The position numbers and the translations under genes were made by a program. Positions 37,326 to 48,200 of a stretch of DNA of 64,000 nt are shown here, piece by piece. Source of the stretch: Lachnospiraceae bacterium (GTDB lineage Bacteria; Bacillota; Clostridia; Lachnospirales; Lachnospiraceae); NCBI GenBank assembly GCA_016282745.1, contig JAEELL010000104.1, positions 1-64,000 on the forward strand. Reading direction: 5' to 3'. Positions within the stretch are counted from its first letter, which is position 1. Each line of letters opens with the position of its first letter. Under the pieces are notes generated by a model. The model was not told where the DNA came from and searched no databases. It worked only from the letters and a program-made list of their open reading frames with translations.

Positions 37326-37364
37326 AAGTAGAGAGAATGAAAGTTCTCTCTACTTTATTTTTTT
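37326..37364 (+). terminator. Terminator of recN
   Basis: A perfect 12-bp stem (AAGTAGAGAGAA/TTCTCTCTACTT) with a TGAAAG loop is followed by TATTTTTTT. It means spoIVB needs its own promoter, as expected for a sporulation gene. Confidence 0.9.
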
Positions 37365-37394
37365 GAGAATTAGATGATTAATTGGAGGTTGAGC

Positions 37395-38660
37395 ATGAAA
37401 AGAAAAACGTATTACAGAATATTTTTAATTACTGTATTTTTTATAACAAGTATTGTTTTGTTTTTTAAAACTAACAGTGATATGGAAAATAGTTTGCCTG
37501 AAACTATATTTATGGATGAAAACAGTGAGACTGCTATCGAGACGTTTCTTCCTGTTTCGGCCAGTTGTAATTTTTTGGAAACAAAACCTGATAATCAGTT
37601 AATTATAAAATCAGATAATGAAGGAATTTACAGACTTAAATATAATTTGTTTGGATTGATTCCAATAAAAGCAGCAACGATATATGTTAAAGACAGAAAA
37701 GAAGTATATCCAATGGGGCTTCATATTGGAATGTACCTTCATACTGACGGAGTTATGGTAATAGATACCGGTGATTTTGTTGATTTATCTGGAAATTTAG
37801 TGAACCCATCAAAGGGTAAAATAAAGAAAAATGATTATATAATTAAATTTAACGGCATAGATGTTAATAGTAAGAATCAGCTGACATATTTAATAAAAAG
37901 AAACAAAGAGTCTTCTGTGACAATAACTGTTAACCGAAGCGGAGAAACTAAAAATATAAAATTGTATCCTGTAATTTCGAATGATAATACTTATAAACTC
38001 GGCATATGGGTAAGGGATGATATGCAGGGGATAGGAACAATGACTTATATAGACGGGGATAATAAATTCGGAGCACTTGGACATGGAATAAATGATATTG
38101 ATACCGGAAGGCTTCTCGACTCGACAGACGGCAAAATATATAATGCAAGAATCTGGGGTGTGAGAAAGGGACAAAACGGCATTCCCGGCGGCTTATGCGG
38201 AACAATTGATTATGTGGACGAGAATGTTATAGGTGAGGTAAATAAAAACTCTGAATATGGTATTTTTGGAACAGTTAATAACAGGGTTGAGGAAAAAATA
38301 AAATATAGAGAAAAAATAAATTTGTTCAAAATTGGATTTAAGCAGGAAATAAAAAAAGGAAGAGCAAAAATACAGGTTATTGAAAATAATAATCCGGTAT
38401 TGTATGATGTGGAAATCGAAAAAATAAACATATCTGACAAAAATAAAGATAAAAATATGATTATAAAAATAACTGATGAAAGATTACTTAAAAAAACAAA
38501 TGGAATTGTGCAGGGGATGAGTGGAAGTCCCATAATTCAAAATGGCAAAATAGTAGGTGCGATAACCCATGTATTTGTGAATGATTCAAAACGCGGATAT
38601 GCAATATTTATTGAGCGAATGATTGAGGAGGGAAGTGTGAAAGTCGGCAAAGGTCGATAA
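37395..38660 (+). CDS. spoIVB: SpoIVB signalling serine protease
   Basis: SpoIVB is a PDZ-containing S55 protease made in the forespore that triggers pro-sigma-K activation. The roughly 421-residue protein has an N-terminal membrane helix, a PDZ domain (about 120-205: GMYLHTDGVMVIDTGD, IKKNDYIIKFNGIDV) and the catalytic His in GALGHGIND. The catalytic Ser is in QGMSGSPIIQNGKIVGAI. ATG 37395 has GGAGG upstream. It follows the recN terminator and precedes spo0A, the classic order. Confidence 0.94.
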   Translation: MKRKTYYRIFLITVFFITSIVLFFKTNSDMENSLPETIFMDENSETAIETFLPVSASCNFLETKPDNQLIIKSDNEGIYRLKYNLFGLIPIKAATIYVKDRKEVYPMGLHIGMYLHTDGVMVIDTGDFVDLSGNLVNPSKGKIKKNDYIIKFNGIDVNSKNQLTYLIKRNKESSVTITVNRSGETKNIKLYPVISNDNTYKLGIWVRDDMQGIGTMTYIDGDNKFGALGHGINDIDTGRLLDSTDGKIYNARIWGVRKGQNGIPGGLCGTIDYVDENVIGEVNKNSEYGIFGTVNNRVEEKIKYREKINLFKIGFKQEIKKGRAKIQVIENNNPVLYDVEIEKINISDKNKDKNMIIKITDERLLKKTNGIVQGMSGSPIIQNGKIVGAITHVFVNDSKRGYAIFIERMIEEGSVKVGKGR

Positions 38661-38777
38661 TCGCGATGAATTATAGTTGAATACCGTCGCAATAATGATT
38701 ATAATCAAAAACGTCAGATTAATTTGAAAAAATATGTATCAATATTGAGATAAACGGGCGCCCTCTTTGGAGGCAAA

Positions 38778-39578
38778 ATGGATTTAATAAGTGTAATAAT
38801 AATTGATGACAATACAAAAGTAATCGATAATATGAAAAGTGCAATAGAAAAAGATGACAATATACAATTAATGGGAACGGCAACAAATGGAGAAGAAGGA
38901 CTTAATATTATAAAAACATATCAGCCGGATGTAGTTGTGCTTGATTTGATAATGCCAAAAATTGATGGACTGACACTTATGAAAACCGTAAATAACAATG
39001 ATGAATTTGTAAAAAAACCATTATTTATTGTGACTTCGGCAATCAGTAATGATATAGTTCTAACAGAGTCGTTTAGCAATGGCGCAGGATATTATATGCT
39101 TAAGCCTTTTGACGAAGAACTGGTGATTGACAGAATTCACGGTGTGAAAAATAATCTGTACAAGAAAAACAGAGAGGTGAAAAAAATAATCGGAGCGTAC
39201 GAAGATAAAAAAGAGTATCTTGAAAAGAATATAGAATCTGATGTGACTTCCATGATACATGACGTTGGAGTTCCGGCTCATATAAAAGGGTATCAGTATC
39301 TGAGGGAGGCCATAATCTTATCAGTCAATGACAATGAGATGCTAAATTCAATTACAAAGATATTATATCCATCAATAGCAAAAAAATTTCAGACAACACC
39401 GAGCAGAGTGGAACGTGCAATAAGACATGCCATAGAAGTTGCCTGGAGCAGAGGCAGGATGGAAACAATTGATGAGCTGTTTGGATACACAATAAATATC
39501 GAAAAGGGAAAACCTACAAACTCTGAATTTATAGCATTGATTTCCGATAAAATCAGATTGCAGTATAAATGTATATAA
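38778..39578 (+). CDS. spo0A: Sporulation master regulator Spo0A
   Basis: The 266-residue response regulator has a receiver domain with acidic pocket Asp10/Asp11 and phospho-acceptor Asp56 in [13 protein letters not shown]. The C-terminal sigma-A-interacting DNA-binding domain includes [16 protein letters not shown] and the recognition helix [18 protein letters not shown]. It directs the switch to sporulation. A GGAGGC site precedes the ATG. The 117-base leader has no clear Spo0A box. Confidence 0.97.
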   Translation: MDLISVIIIDDNTKVIDNMKSAIEKDDNIQLMGTATNGEEGLNIIKTYQPDVVVLDLIMPKIDGLTLMKTVNNNDEFVKKPLFIVTSAISNDIVLTESFSNGAGYYMLKPFDEELVIDRIHGVKNNLYKKNREVKKIIGAYEDKKEYLEKNIESDVTSMIHDVGVPAHIKGYQYLREAIILSVNDNEMLNSITKILYPSIAKKFQTTPSRVERAIRHAIEVAWSRGRMETIDELFGYTINIEKGKPTNSEFIALISDKIRLQYKCI

Positions 39579-39644
39579 ATACTTGTTTTGATAACGATAA
39601 TGAAGTAAAATATCATTATAGAAAATACTTGGAGGAAAGTACAT

Positions 39645-41087
39645 ATGAAAAATATATTATTTGTTGCATCTGAATGTGTGCCTTTTATTAAAACCGGAGG
39701 TCTGGCAGATGTTGTAGGATCTTTACCAAAATGTTTTGACAAAACCAAATATGATGTGAGAGTGATTCTTCCAAAATATATGTGCATGGACGAGAAGTGG
39801 AAGAGTCAGTTAGAATATGTAAATCACTTTTATATGGATTTGTGTTGGAGAAGACAGTATGTTGGAATTTTAAAATTAGAATATGAAGGTGTTACATTCT
39901 ATTTTATTGATAACGAATATTATTTTTCGGGTCCAACTCCTTACAGTGATATGAGATACGATCTTGAGAAGTTTGCATTTTTTTCAAGGGCTGCATTATC
40001 GGCATTACCTGTTATTGGATATAAGCCTGATATTGTTCATTGTCATGACTGGCAGACAGGTTTGATTCCTGTATATCTTAAGGATAGTTTTTCACAGGGT
40101 GAGTTTTACCGTAATATGAAGTCTATAATGACTATTCATAACCTTAAGTTCCAGGGTGTATGGGATGTTCAGACTATTAAAGATATAGCAGGATTGTCAG
40201 ATTATTATTTCACATCTGACAAGCTTAAGGATTATGACAACGGTAACTACTTAAAAGGTGGTATCGTTTATGCGGATTTAGTTACAACAGTTAGTGATAC
40301 TTACGCAGATGAGATTAAGACACCATTCTACGGTGAAGGTCTTGACGGCTTAATGAGAGCAAGATCAAATTGTCTCTCAGGTATAGTTAACGGTATAGAT
40401 TACGATGAGTACAATCCGGAGACAGATCAGTACATATTCAAGAACTACAACGCATCTAATTTCAGAAAAGAGAAAATCAAAAACAAGATTGCTCTTCAGA
40501 AAGAACTTGGACTTGAGCAGGATAGTAAGAAGATGATGATTGGTCTTGTAAGCCGACTCACAGATCAGAAGGGGCTTGATTTGATTGCATACATTATGGA
40601 CGAGTTGTGTCAGGATGCTATTCAGTTTGTTGTTCTTGGAACAGGTGAAGAGAGATACGAGAACATGTTCAGACATTTCGACTGGAAGTATGGCAAAGAT
40701 GTATCTGCCAACATTTACTATTCAGAGGCAATGTCCCATAAGATTTATGCTTCATGTGATGCGTTCCTTATGCCATCATTATTTGAGCCTTGCGGACTTA
40801 GCCAGTTGATGAGTCTTAGATATGGAACTATTCCGATTGTAAGAGAGACAGGCGGTCTTAAAGATACAGTAGAAGCTTACAATGAATACGAAAATAAAGG
40901 AACCGGTTTTTCGTTTGCAAATTATAATGCTCATGAGATGCTTGATACAATCAGATACGCTGAAAAGATTTACTATGATAAGAAGCGTGATTGGAATAAG
41001 ATTGTTGAGAGAGCAATGGCAGCTGATTTCTCTTGGGATGTTTCAGCAAAGAAGTATCAGGAGTTATATGATAATCTTTTAGGTTAA
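39645..41087 (+). CDS. glgA: Glycogen synthase (ADP-glucose type)
   Basis: The GT5 enzyme extends alpha-1,4-glucan from ADP-glucose. The 480 residues include the ADP-glucose-binding KTGGLADVVGSLPK, DIVHCHDWQTGLIP, GLVSRLTDQKGLDLI and the C-terminal acid region MPSLFEPCGLSQLMSLRYG with GGLKDTV. No other glg genes are adjacent, so it is expressed alone. A terminator follows. Confidence 0.96.
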   Translation: MKNILFVASECVPFIKTGGLADVVGSLPKCFDKTKYDVRVILPKYMCMDEKWKSQLEYVNHFYMDLCWRRQYVGILKLEYEGVTFYFIDNEYYFSGPTPYSDMRYDLEKFAFFSRAALSALPVIGYKPDIVHCHDWQTGLIPVYLKDSFSQGEFYRNMKSIMTIHNLKFQGVWDVQTIKDIAGLSDYYFTSDKLKDYDNGNYLKGGIVYADLVTTVSDTYADEIKTPFYGEGLDGLMRARSNCLSGIVNGIDYDEYNPETDQYIFKNYNASNFRKEKIKNKIALQKELGLEQDSKKMMIGLVSRLTDQKGLDLIAYIMDELCQDAIQFVVLGTGEERYENMFRHFDWKYGKDVSANIYYSEAMSHKIYASCDAFLMPSLFEPCGLSQLMSLRYGTIPIVRETGGLKDTVEAYNEYENKGTGFSFANYNAHEMLDTIRYAEKIYYDKKRDWNKIVERAMAADFSWDVSAKKYQELYDNLLG

Positions 41088-41099
41088 TAATGATTAAAG

Positions 41100-41150
41100 T
41101 GATATATTGATATACTGATATATTAATATATTGATAATATTAATGAATTA
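41100..41150. repeat. AT-rich imperfect tandem repeat after glgA
   Basis: About five imperfect copies of a TGATATAT-like unit lie between the glgA stop and its terminator. The sequence is nearly pure A/T. No function is evident. Confidence 0.45.
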
Positions 41151-41156
41151 ATAAAA

Positions 41157-41195
41157 AAATGCACCTTCGTGATTTTGCGAAGGTGCATTTCTTTT
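41157..41195. terminator. Bidirectional terminator between glgA and htpG
   Basis: A perfect 13-bp stem (AAATGCACCTTCG/CGAAGGTGCATTT) with an 8-base loop has A and T runs on either side. It lies between convergent genes. Confidence 0.9.
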
Positions 41196-41221
41196 CTGAT
41201 ATTGTAAACGATTATAACTAA

Positions 41222-43207
41222 TCACAGAAGTTTTTCAAGAATCTTGTTGCTTCTTTCAACGAAAGCTGTCATTGACTCTGCGTTGAGTGGTCCGTGGCTA
41301 AGAAGTGCAAGATCATAAATCTGCTTGCAGATTAAGTCAGTTACATCAGCTTCAGGATTATCAATAATGTATTTTACAAGTTTGTTATTTGCATTTAATA
41401 CTAAAGTCTCATTTGAACCGCCAAACATTGAAGGATCCATGCCAACCATACCGTATTGTTTCATCATATCCTGCATACGTCTGCTTTCTTCTGAGAGTGT
41501 GATCATAGAAGAGATGTTCTCGTCTTTGAGTTTCATAACAGAGAGATCGACTTCACGACCAAGTGCTTTGTCAAACAACGGTACAAGTTTGTCTGTCATT
41601 GAAAGCTGCTCTTCCTGATCAAGTTCTTCTTTGAAGGACTGATTAACATCGTCATCAATACGTTTGAATTTAACCCCTTCATTCTTAACTTCCAACTGTG
41701 AAATAAAAGGCTGATCAATTGTGTCTGTCAAAACTACAGCATTGATTTCCTCAGCTCTGAACATGTTAATGTACTGACTCTGCTGAACAGGATCGTTTGT
41801 ATAGAAAATAGTGTTTTCATGTTTTTCTTTATTCTGCTCAAGACAATCCTTGAATGTGAGATATCTTCCGTCAATGTCTTTGAATAAGATGTAGTCTGAC
41901 ATCTTTTCACAGAATTTTTCGTCTTTAAGGCAACCATATTTGATGAATGGACTGATATCATCCCAATATTTTTCGTATTCTTCGCGTTCTGTCTTACACA
42001 TACCTGATAACTTATCGGCAACCTTCTTTGTGATATAGTCAGAAATCTTTTTGACAAATCCATCATTCTGGAGAGCAGAACGTGAAACGTTAAGTGGAAG
42101 ATCAGGGCAGTCGATTACTCCCTTTAATAACATAAGGAATTCCGGAATAACTTCCTTGATATTGTCAGCGATAAATACCTGGTTGTTGTACAATTTGATA
42201 ACGCCTTCAATTGACTCGTATTCTGTATTAATCTTTGGAAAATACAAAATACCTTTTAAATTGAAAGGATAATCCATATTTAAATGAATCCAGAAGAGAG
42301 GCTCCTTGAAATCTTTAAATGTAGTTCTGTAGAATTCAAGATATTCTTCTTTAGTACATTCATTTGGATGTTTTGTCCAAAGTGGAACAGGAGTACTGAT
42401 TGAAGTAGGTCTTCTTAAAATTTTAGCCTTGTGCTTTTCAGGAGTAACTTCAACAGTTTCTTTTGTACCGTCCTCATTTTCTTTTTCTTCAGTTTTTGCA
42501 GGTTCAACAATATGTTCAACAACTGTATCTTTATCTGTAACATCTTCCTCGTCTACAGTTTCATATTCAGGCTCGCCGCCTTCTTTTGAAAGGTAGATGT
42601 TTACAGGCATAAATGAACAATACTTATCAAGTACTTCATTTGCTCTGTATTCATTTGCAAATTCAACACTGTCATCATTTAAGTAAAGAGTGATAGTAGT
42701 ACCTCTCTCTGATTTGTCTGAATCGTCCATCTCATATTCAAGACCGTTCTCGCAATCCCAAAATACTGCCTTTGAACCTTCTTTATAAGATAATGTCTCG
42801 ATAGTTACTCTGTCAGCAACCATAAAAGCAGAGTAGAATCCAAGACCAAAATGACCGATTATCTGATCTTCATTGGCTTTGTCTTTGTATTGCTCAAGGA
42901 AAGCAGCGGCTCCTGAAAATGCAATCTGATTGATATATTCGTTAACTTCATCTTCAGTCATTCCAAGACCGTTATCCTTGAAAGTAATTGTCTTATCTGT
43001 AGGATTGACAATTACCTCAACTTTGAATTCTTCATCTTCAGCTAAAGTGTATTCGCCGATAAGTGATAATTTCTTTAATTTTGTAATAGCGTCACATCCG
43101 TTAGATACTAATTCTCTAAAGAAAATATCATGATCTGAATATAACCATTTCTTTATAATAGGAAAAATATTTTCACTATTGATAGATAAATTACCCTGTT
43201 TTGACAT
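41222..43207 (-). CDS. htpG: Molecular chaperone HtpG (Hsp90)
   Basis: ATP-dependent chaperone. The 661 residues have the GHKL ATPase motifs: ELVSNGCDAITK, DNGLGMTEDEV, and GHFGLGFYSAFMVADRV. A charged insert (about 210-260, rich in Glu/Lys) is followed by the middle-domain RRPTSISTPVPLWTKHP and LPLNVSRSALQND. The C-terminal dimerisation domain is complete. AAGGAG lies before the start on the reverse strand. A CIRCE operator and a sigma-A promoter are upstream, so HrcA control is predicted. Confidence 0.96.
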   Translation of the reverse strand: MSKQGNLSINSENIFPIIKKWLYSDHDIFFRELVSNGCDAITKLKKLSLIGEYTLAEDEEFKVEVIVNPTDKTITFKDNGLGMTEDEVNEYINQIAFSGAAAFLEQYKDKANEDQIIGHFGLGFYSAFMVADRVTIETLSYKEGSKAVFWDCENGLEYEMDDSDKSERGTTITLYLNDDSVEFANEYRANEVLDKYCSFMPVNIYLSKEGGEPEYETVDEEDVTDKDTVVEHIVEPAKTEEKENEDGTKETVEVTPEKHKAKILRRPTSISTPVPLWTKHPNECTKEEYLEFYRTTFKDFKEPLFWIHLNMDYPFNLKGILYFPKINTEYESIEGVIKLYNNQVFIADNIKEVIPEFLMLLKGVIDCPDLPLNVSRSALQNDGFVKKISDYITKKVADKLSGMCKTEREEYEKYWDDISPFIKYGCLKDEKFCEKMSDYILFKDIDGRYLTFKDCLEQNKEKHENTIFYTNDPVQQSQYINMFRAEEINAVVLTDTIDQPFISQLEVKNEGVKFKRIDDDVNQSFKEELDQEEQLSMTDKLVPLFDKALGREVDLSVMKLKDENISSMITLSEESRRMQDMMKQYGMVGMDPSMFGGSNETLVLNANNKLVKYIIDNPEADVTDLICKQIYDLALLSHGPLNAESMTAFVERSNKILEKLL

Positions 43208-43273
43208 TTTGTAAATCTCCTTTTCTTTTATTTTTTAAAGGAAAGCTAATAATTCCTTTAATGCCTATATGTT

Positions 43274-43302
43274 ATAGTATATCCCCTTTTATAAAAAGTC
43301 AA
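43274..43302 (-). promoter_or_regulatory. Sigma-A promoter of htpG
   Basis: On the reverse strand, TTGACT and TACTAT are separated by 17 bases. The CIRCE element lies just upstream of the -35, an unusual but workable position for repression or spacing effects. Confidence 0.5.
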
Positions 43303-43309
43303 TAGAAAA

Positions 43310-43336
43310 TTAGCACTCAATATAAAAGAGTGCTAA
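43310..43336. promoter_or_regulatory. CIRCE operator (HrcA binding site)
   Basis: TTAGCACTC-N9-GAGTGCTAA is a perfect CIRCE inverted repeat. It lies between the divergent htpG and response-regulator genes, 8 bases from the htpG -35 and 14 bases from the regulator -35. HrcA is known to repress heat-shock genes from this site. Confidence 0.95.
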
Positions 43337-43349
43337 CAGAAAAATGCTT

Positions 43350-43378
43350 TTGACCAAAAATTGATATTGTTGTATAAT
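43350..43378 (+). promoter_or_regulatory. Sigma-A promoter of the response regulator gene
   Basis: TTGACC and TATAAT are separated by exactly 17 bases, ending about 22 bases before the ATG at 43401. Confidence 0.75.
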
Positions 43379-43400
43379 AAAGTCAACTATGGAGGTCGGA

Positions 43401-44957
43401 ATGTACAGTGTTTTAATTGTTGATGATGAGGCAGTTACCAGAAAGGGACTGACTTCTCATGTGAATTGGGAAAAGTATAATGTTACAAATGTTAATACTG
43501 CTTCTTCCGGAAAGGATGGAATCAATTTTATGGAACAACATCATGTAGATGTTGTTATTTCTGATGTCAGAATGCCTGGAATGAACGGAATCGAGATGTG
43601 CAACCAGATTAAGGAGATTGCACCAAATTGCAGGATTATTTTCCTGAGTGGATATTCTGACAAAGAATATTTAAAAGGTGCCATTGAACTCGAAGCTGTT
43701 AGTTATGTCGAAAAGCCTATAGATATTGAAGAAGTTGAGAATGCGCTTGAGAAGGCAATTGGTAAGATTGAAGAGTCTCTTACAATTCAAAAAACTATAG
43801 ATGATGTCATTGAAGAGAGTCGTGAATTATATACTCAGACTTTCCTTCAAAAGCTTATAAAGGGCAAATTATCTGTTGATGGCATTAAAGATTATGTTGA
43901 CAAACTCAACTCGGCTATTCTTGAAAAAACCAGATTCAATATTGTTATTTTCAAGGCTAATTCCGATGAAAATGCTGTTTCTGCGCTTATTGATATTATT
44001 TCGGAGTGTATTGTTGGAATAGAATATCTATATTTTGTAAAAGAATACAGATATGTTATTTTTCTTATAGCATACAATGATAGTGATTCGTCAGCTTTAA
44101 AAGAAATGTATTCTAATATGTCAAAAGCACTGTCGTCTCATCCTGAATTAAAGGCTAACGGTTCATTTGGAAATACAGTTTCTAACATTATGAATGTTAA
44201 GAATTCTTATGAAACAGGTGTATTGATGCTTCAGCAGTTATTCTTTTTGGGATATGGCAAGATTAATCATTATCTAAAAAAGAATGATAATAACAGTGAG
44301 AAAATCAATCTCAGTGACGAGATTTTTAATAATCTGTCAGAAGCCCTGAGAAGATATGACAAGGAGACTTGTTTTAATATTGTCAATAACGTTAAGGGCA
44401 TTGTTTCCAAAAAGACAGGAGTTCTTGTCAGTCACGTTAAGGCCGTATATTTTAGAATAACAGAAACGATAATAAATATCGCGTGGCTTGCAAAAGAAGA
44501 TGAAACTCATTTGAGTGATGCAGAAAAAGTGTCATTTATTATGGAAAAACTCAACACTCTTGATACGTTGGATGAGTGTGATGCATATGTAAAGAATCTG
44601 CTTAATGAGTATTTCTCAAATGTTCAGGATTTTATTAATAACAGTAAGCTGATCATAGATATTATAGAGTATATCAAGAATAACTACACTAATGCTAATT
44701 TGTGCCTCAATGATATTGCAGACAGTGTGTATATAACACCAAACTACATGAACTCAGTATTTAAGAAGAAGTTTGGAACCACTGTGGGACAGTATATTAC
44801 TATGGTAAGAATTAACGCCGCAAAAGAGCTTATTATGGACAGAAGCATTAAACTTTCCGAAGTCGCTGACATGGTAGGGTATAATGATGCAGGATATTTT
44901 ACAAAAGTGTTCAGAAAAAATGTCGGTATGAGCCCAAAGGATTACAGGGAGAGATAG
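43401..44957 (+). CDS. YesN-type response regulator with AraC DNA-binding domain
   Basis: The 518-residue regulator has an N-terminal receiver (residues 1-120: acidic Asp8/Asp9, phospho-acceptor Asp55 in VVISDVRMPG, conserved Lys in YVEKPID). A long middle region without a motif I recognise follows. The C-terminal AraC/XylS double helix-turn-helix is at about 415-515 (NLCLNDIADSVYITPNYMNSVFKKKFG and LSEVADMVGYNDAGYFTKVFRK). This is the standard regulator partner of YesM kinases, and such a kinase is encoded 8 kb downstream behind two beta-1,3-glucanase genes. It is monocistronic with its own promoter and a strong terminator. Confidence 0.92.
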   Translation: MYSVLIVDDEAVTRKGLTSHVNWEKYNVTNVNTASSGKDGINFMEQHHVDVVISDVRMPGMNGIEMCNQIKEIAPNCRIIFLSGYSDKEYLKGAIELEAVSYVEKPIDIEEVENALEKAIGKIEESLTIQKTIDDVIEESRELYTQTFLQKLIKGKLSVDGIKDYVDKLNSAILEKTRFNIVIFKANSDENAVSALIDIISECIVGIEYLYFVKEYRYVIFLIAYNDSDSSALKEMYSNMSKALSSHPELKANGSFGNTVSNIMNVKNSYETGVLMLQQLFFLGYGKINHYLKKNDNNSEKINLSDEIFNNLSEALRRYDKETCFNIVNNVKGIVSKKTGVLVSHVKAVYFRITETIINIAWLAKEDETHLSDAEKVSFIMEKLNTLDTLDECDAYVKNLLNEYFSNVQDFINNSKLIIDIIEYIKNNYTNANLCLNDIADSVYITPNYMNSVFKKKFGTTVGQYITMVRINAAKELIMDRSIKLSEVADMVGYNDAGYFTKVFRKNVGMSPKDYRER

Positions 44958-45040
44958 GGGCTCCAAATGATTTTTAGTAAAAAATCATACTAATTAGTAA
45001 AATACTAATCACATATTTCGATTTCATTGTATTGATTTTT

Positions 45041-45088
45041 AATAAAGGGTACTATTGTTGTAAGACAATAGGCCCTTTATTTTTTTTG
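45041..45088 (+). terminator. Terminator after the response regulator gene
   Basis: The stem AATAAAGGG/CCCTTTATT plus an inner CTATTGT/ACAATAG stem is followed by eight T. It separates the regulator gene from the glucanase genes, which therefore have their own promoter. Confidence 0.9.
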
Positions 45089-45140
45089 TTTACACGACGA
45101 GAAAAATGCAGAAAACTTGTTTTCATGCATTTGACGACCG

Positions 45141-45149
45141 TGATACAAT
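45141..45149 (+). promoter_or_regulatory. Extended -10 promoter of the GH81 gene
   Basis: TG-A-TACAAT at 45141-45149 is a good extended -10. A weak TTGTTT lies upstream at 45118. A poor -35 suits a promoter that needs an activator such as the adjacent AraC-type regulator. Confidence 0.4.
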
Positions 45150-45150
45150 C

Positions 45151-45174
45151 CCGAAACAAGCGCAGCGGTTTCGG
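45151..45174. promoter_or_regulatory. Inverted repeat at the GH81 transcription start
   Basis: CCGAAAC-N10-GTTTCGG is a perfect 7-base dyad, GC-rich in an AT-rich leader. It starts two bases after the predicted -10 and so covers the likely transcription start. It could be a repressor operator or an RNA hairpin near the 5' end. Confidence 0.5.
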
Positions 45175-45213
45175 CGATTTGGGGCGATAAAAAACAATGA
45201 ATTGGAGGAAACG

Positions 45214-48200
45214 ATGAAATCAGTAAATTTATTCAAAAAATCAACGGCTTTATTTTTGAGTATGAGTTTGGCAGCGACATTGTGCAATACGGGTTATGTA
45301 AATGCAGGTTCTAATGATAACAGTAACGGTACATATTTGTTATCAGAAAACAGACCTGCATATTGTTCGTCCGTAAATGGAGGAGATGTTGCATCATTTG
45401 CAACTGACGGAAAGCTTTCAACACAGTGGGGAGCTGCGGCGAATATCAATGATCAGTGGTTAGATGTTGATTTGGGAAAAAGTGCAAATGTTTCCAAAGT
45501 TGAAATTGACTGGCAGAATAACGCATCATACGGAGTTGTATATGACATACTGACATCAGATGACGAGATTAACTGGCAGAAGATTTATTCAACAGAAAAC
45601 GGAGATGGCGGAGTAGTAACAAATGTAATGTCAAAAGACGGTGAGAATGTAGATTACTCTTATCTCAAGGAAGAGATTACAGGACTTAACGCAAAAGGAC
45701 GTTACGTTAGAGTCTTTGTAAAGTATTCAAAATCCCAGTATGATAACGGTGAAAAAAAGGGATGGGGAGCATCAATCAGAGAATTGAAAGTATTTGGAAA
45801 CGGTGGAATAAACAAACCGGGTCCTGATGCTTACGGCGATAATATAGCACTTGGAAAAAATGTTACTGTTTCATCAGAAATGAGTCCATGGTGGGCAACA
45901 TCACCACTTGCAGGTTCAAATTCAGTTGACAATGACTATGATAGTTATTGGTTATCGGAAGGAAATCATGATGAGTGGTATGTACTTGATCTTGGTAAAC
46001 AGTACGAGATAGGAAAAGTAATTATCCAGTGGCAGGTTGAATACGGAAGAATATTTGATTTGCAGGTATCTAATGACGGAAAGAATTATACAACAATATA
46101 CAGACAGCTTAATGGAAATGGGGAAGATGAAGATATAGATTTGTATGCAAATGCAAGATATATCAAGATGAAAGGTATTTCCATGGGAAGAGGATCAGGA
46201 TACTCAATCAGAGAAATGAAAGTGTATGAGTATGTTGAAGGAAATCCAAAACAGAATCAGCAGGTTCCAAATCTTCCTGAAGAGCAGACTGTACAGCTTG
46301 GTAAAGGTTCATACGGAATTGATGATACAAACCTTTATCAGCCAAGAGTTCCAAAATATATAACTAAGAATGTAGAAACACCAATACCTTCAAATGACTG
46401 GTGGACATCTGTTATTTATACAAGACTCAGTGATACAATGCCTGCACTTCCTTTTGTATATAGATATACAGAAAACGGTCTTGCAATGTATTATGCTGAT
46501 AAGACATATACCAGAGTAAACAATGGTGGTATGGGAGCTGACAGCAAATTATTTGACCTTACAATAGGAAGTTCTGATATTGTAGGAACACCTGCCGCAC
46601 GATTTGATTCAAATAGTGACTGGTCAACCAATATTGTATTCAGTGACGATGATACAGAAAAAATGAAATCAACTATCATCAAGGGTTCACCTTATATGTA
46701 CAACACATTCAAGAATCCTTCGTCAGTTGAGATTATGCTTGGTAATCTTGTTAAGTTCTTTGACGCAAATGGAGAAGTTCAGTTAGTTGACGGTGTTGAA
46801 TATGTGACAGATAAACTAGGAGTTGAAATCAAAAATGAAAGTGAGTCACCAGAAGATGAGGACAGAACACAGTATCATTTTTACGGATTATACTTCCCTG
46901 ATAATACAAAGATTGTAAGAATCGGAAGTAAGCTGAAAGTGATTCTTGGCGGCAACAATAATTATATGTCAGTTGCAGCCTTGTCTAAAGAAAATGATTT
47001 CATCTATATGTACAATCATGCATATGCTTTTGTCGAAAAAACAAATGTAACATATGAGTTTGATCAGAACAATTCAAATATGACTACTCATTATAATGTA
47101 ACAACAAATTTAAAGAGAAACGGATTTTCTAGAGATACAATCATGTGTATGTTGCCAACACAGTGGAAATATTCAAGTACACCTGTAACCGGCATGACAT
47201 ACAACTCAATAAGAGGAACTCTTAAATGTGTTGAGGGAAATACATTCTCATACGGTTTGAAATTTAACGGTATTATTCCTGCATTCAATGAACCTGTTGA
47301 ATCAAGTTTCTATAACAGGGATGAGATGATTAAATATCTCAACGAGTTTGTAGACAGTGCAACAAGAGATTACTGGGTTGCAGATCCATATTGGCAGGGT
47401 AAGAAGACTCATCCTATTTCAATGGGTATTCTTATTGCAGAACAGTTGGAACAGTACGAAATAAGAGATCAGTTAATCAGTATATTGAGAAAAATTCTTG
47501 AGAATTGGTATACATATGACGGAAGCAGTGAATATCCGTATTACCTCTATTATCACACAAGCTGGGGAGCAATAAGCGGAGACGGTGGAGATCACGGTAT
47601 GGCAATTAACCTTTCGGATCACCATTTCCTCTGGGCATATTTTATTTTCCCATCGGCAGTACTTGCATCTTATGACAAGGAATTTGTAAGAGATTACGGT
47701 GATATGGTTGAACTTCTTATCCGTGACTGTATGAATCCGGATAAAGATGACGACATGCTTCCTTTCATGAGAAACTTTGATCCATACGAAGGACATTCAT
47801 GGGCAGGAGGTTACGGAGATAATAACAGTGGTAATAACCAGGAATCAGCATCTGAAGCAACATTTGCCTGGGCAGGTTTGTACCTGTGGGGACTTGTAAC
47901 GGGAAATGACAAATACAGAGATGCAGGAATCTGGGGATTTACATCAGAAGTAAATGCAATAGAACAGTATTGGTTTAACTATGACGGAGACTGTTGGGAT
48001 GAAGATTATACTGAAGGATGTGTAGGTATGGTTTGGGGATTAGGCTATACTAACGGAACATATTTTTCGGGAAATCCAAGTTGTATTTACGGTATTCATT
48101 TATTGCCCGTAACACCTGCAATTGATTACATGGGTTATGACCATAATAAAGCAGCATATATTTATGAAAAATATGAAGATTCGCAGAGAAGATATCAGGA

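Noticed and set aside
38661-38777. Spo0A box in the spo0A leader
   Set aside because: Only partial matches to TTGTCGAA are present.
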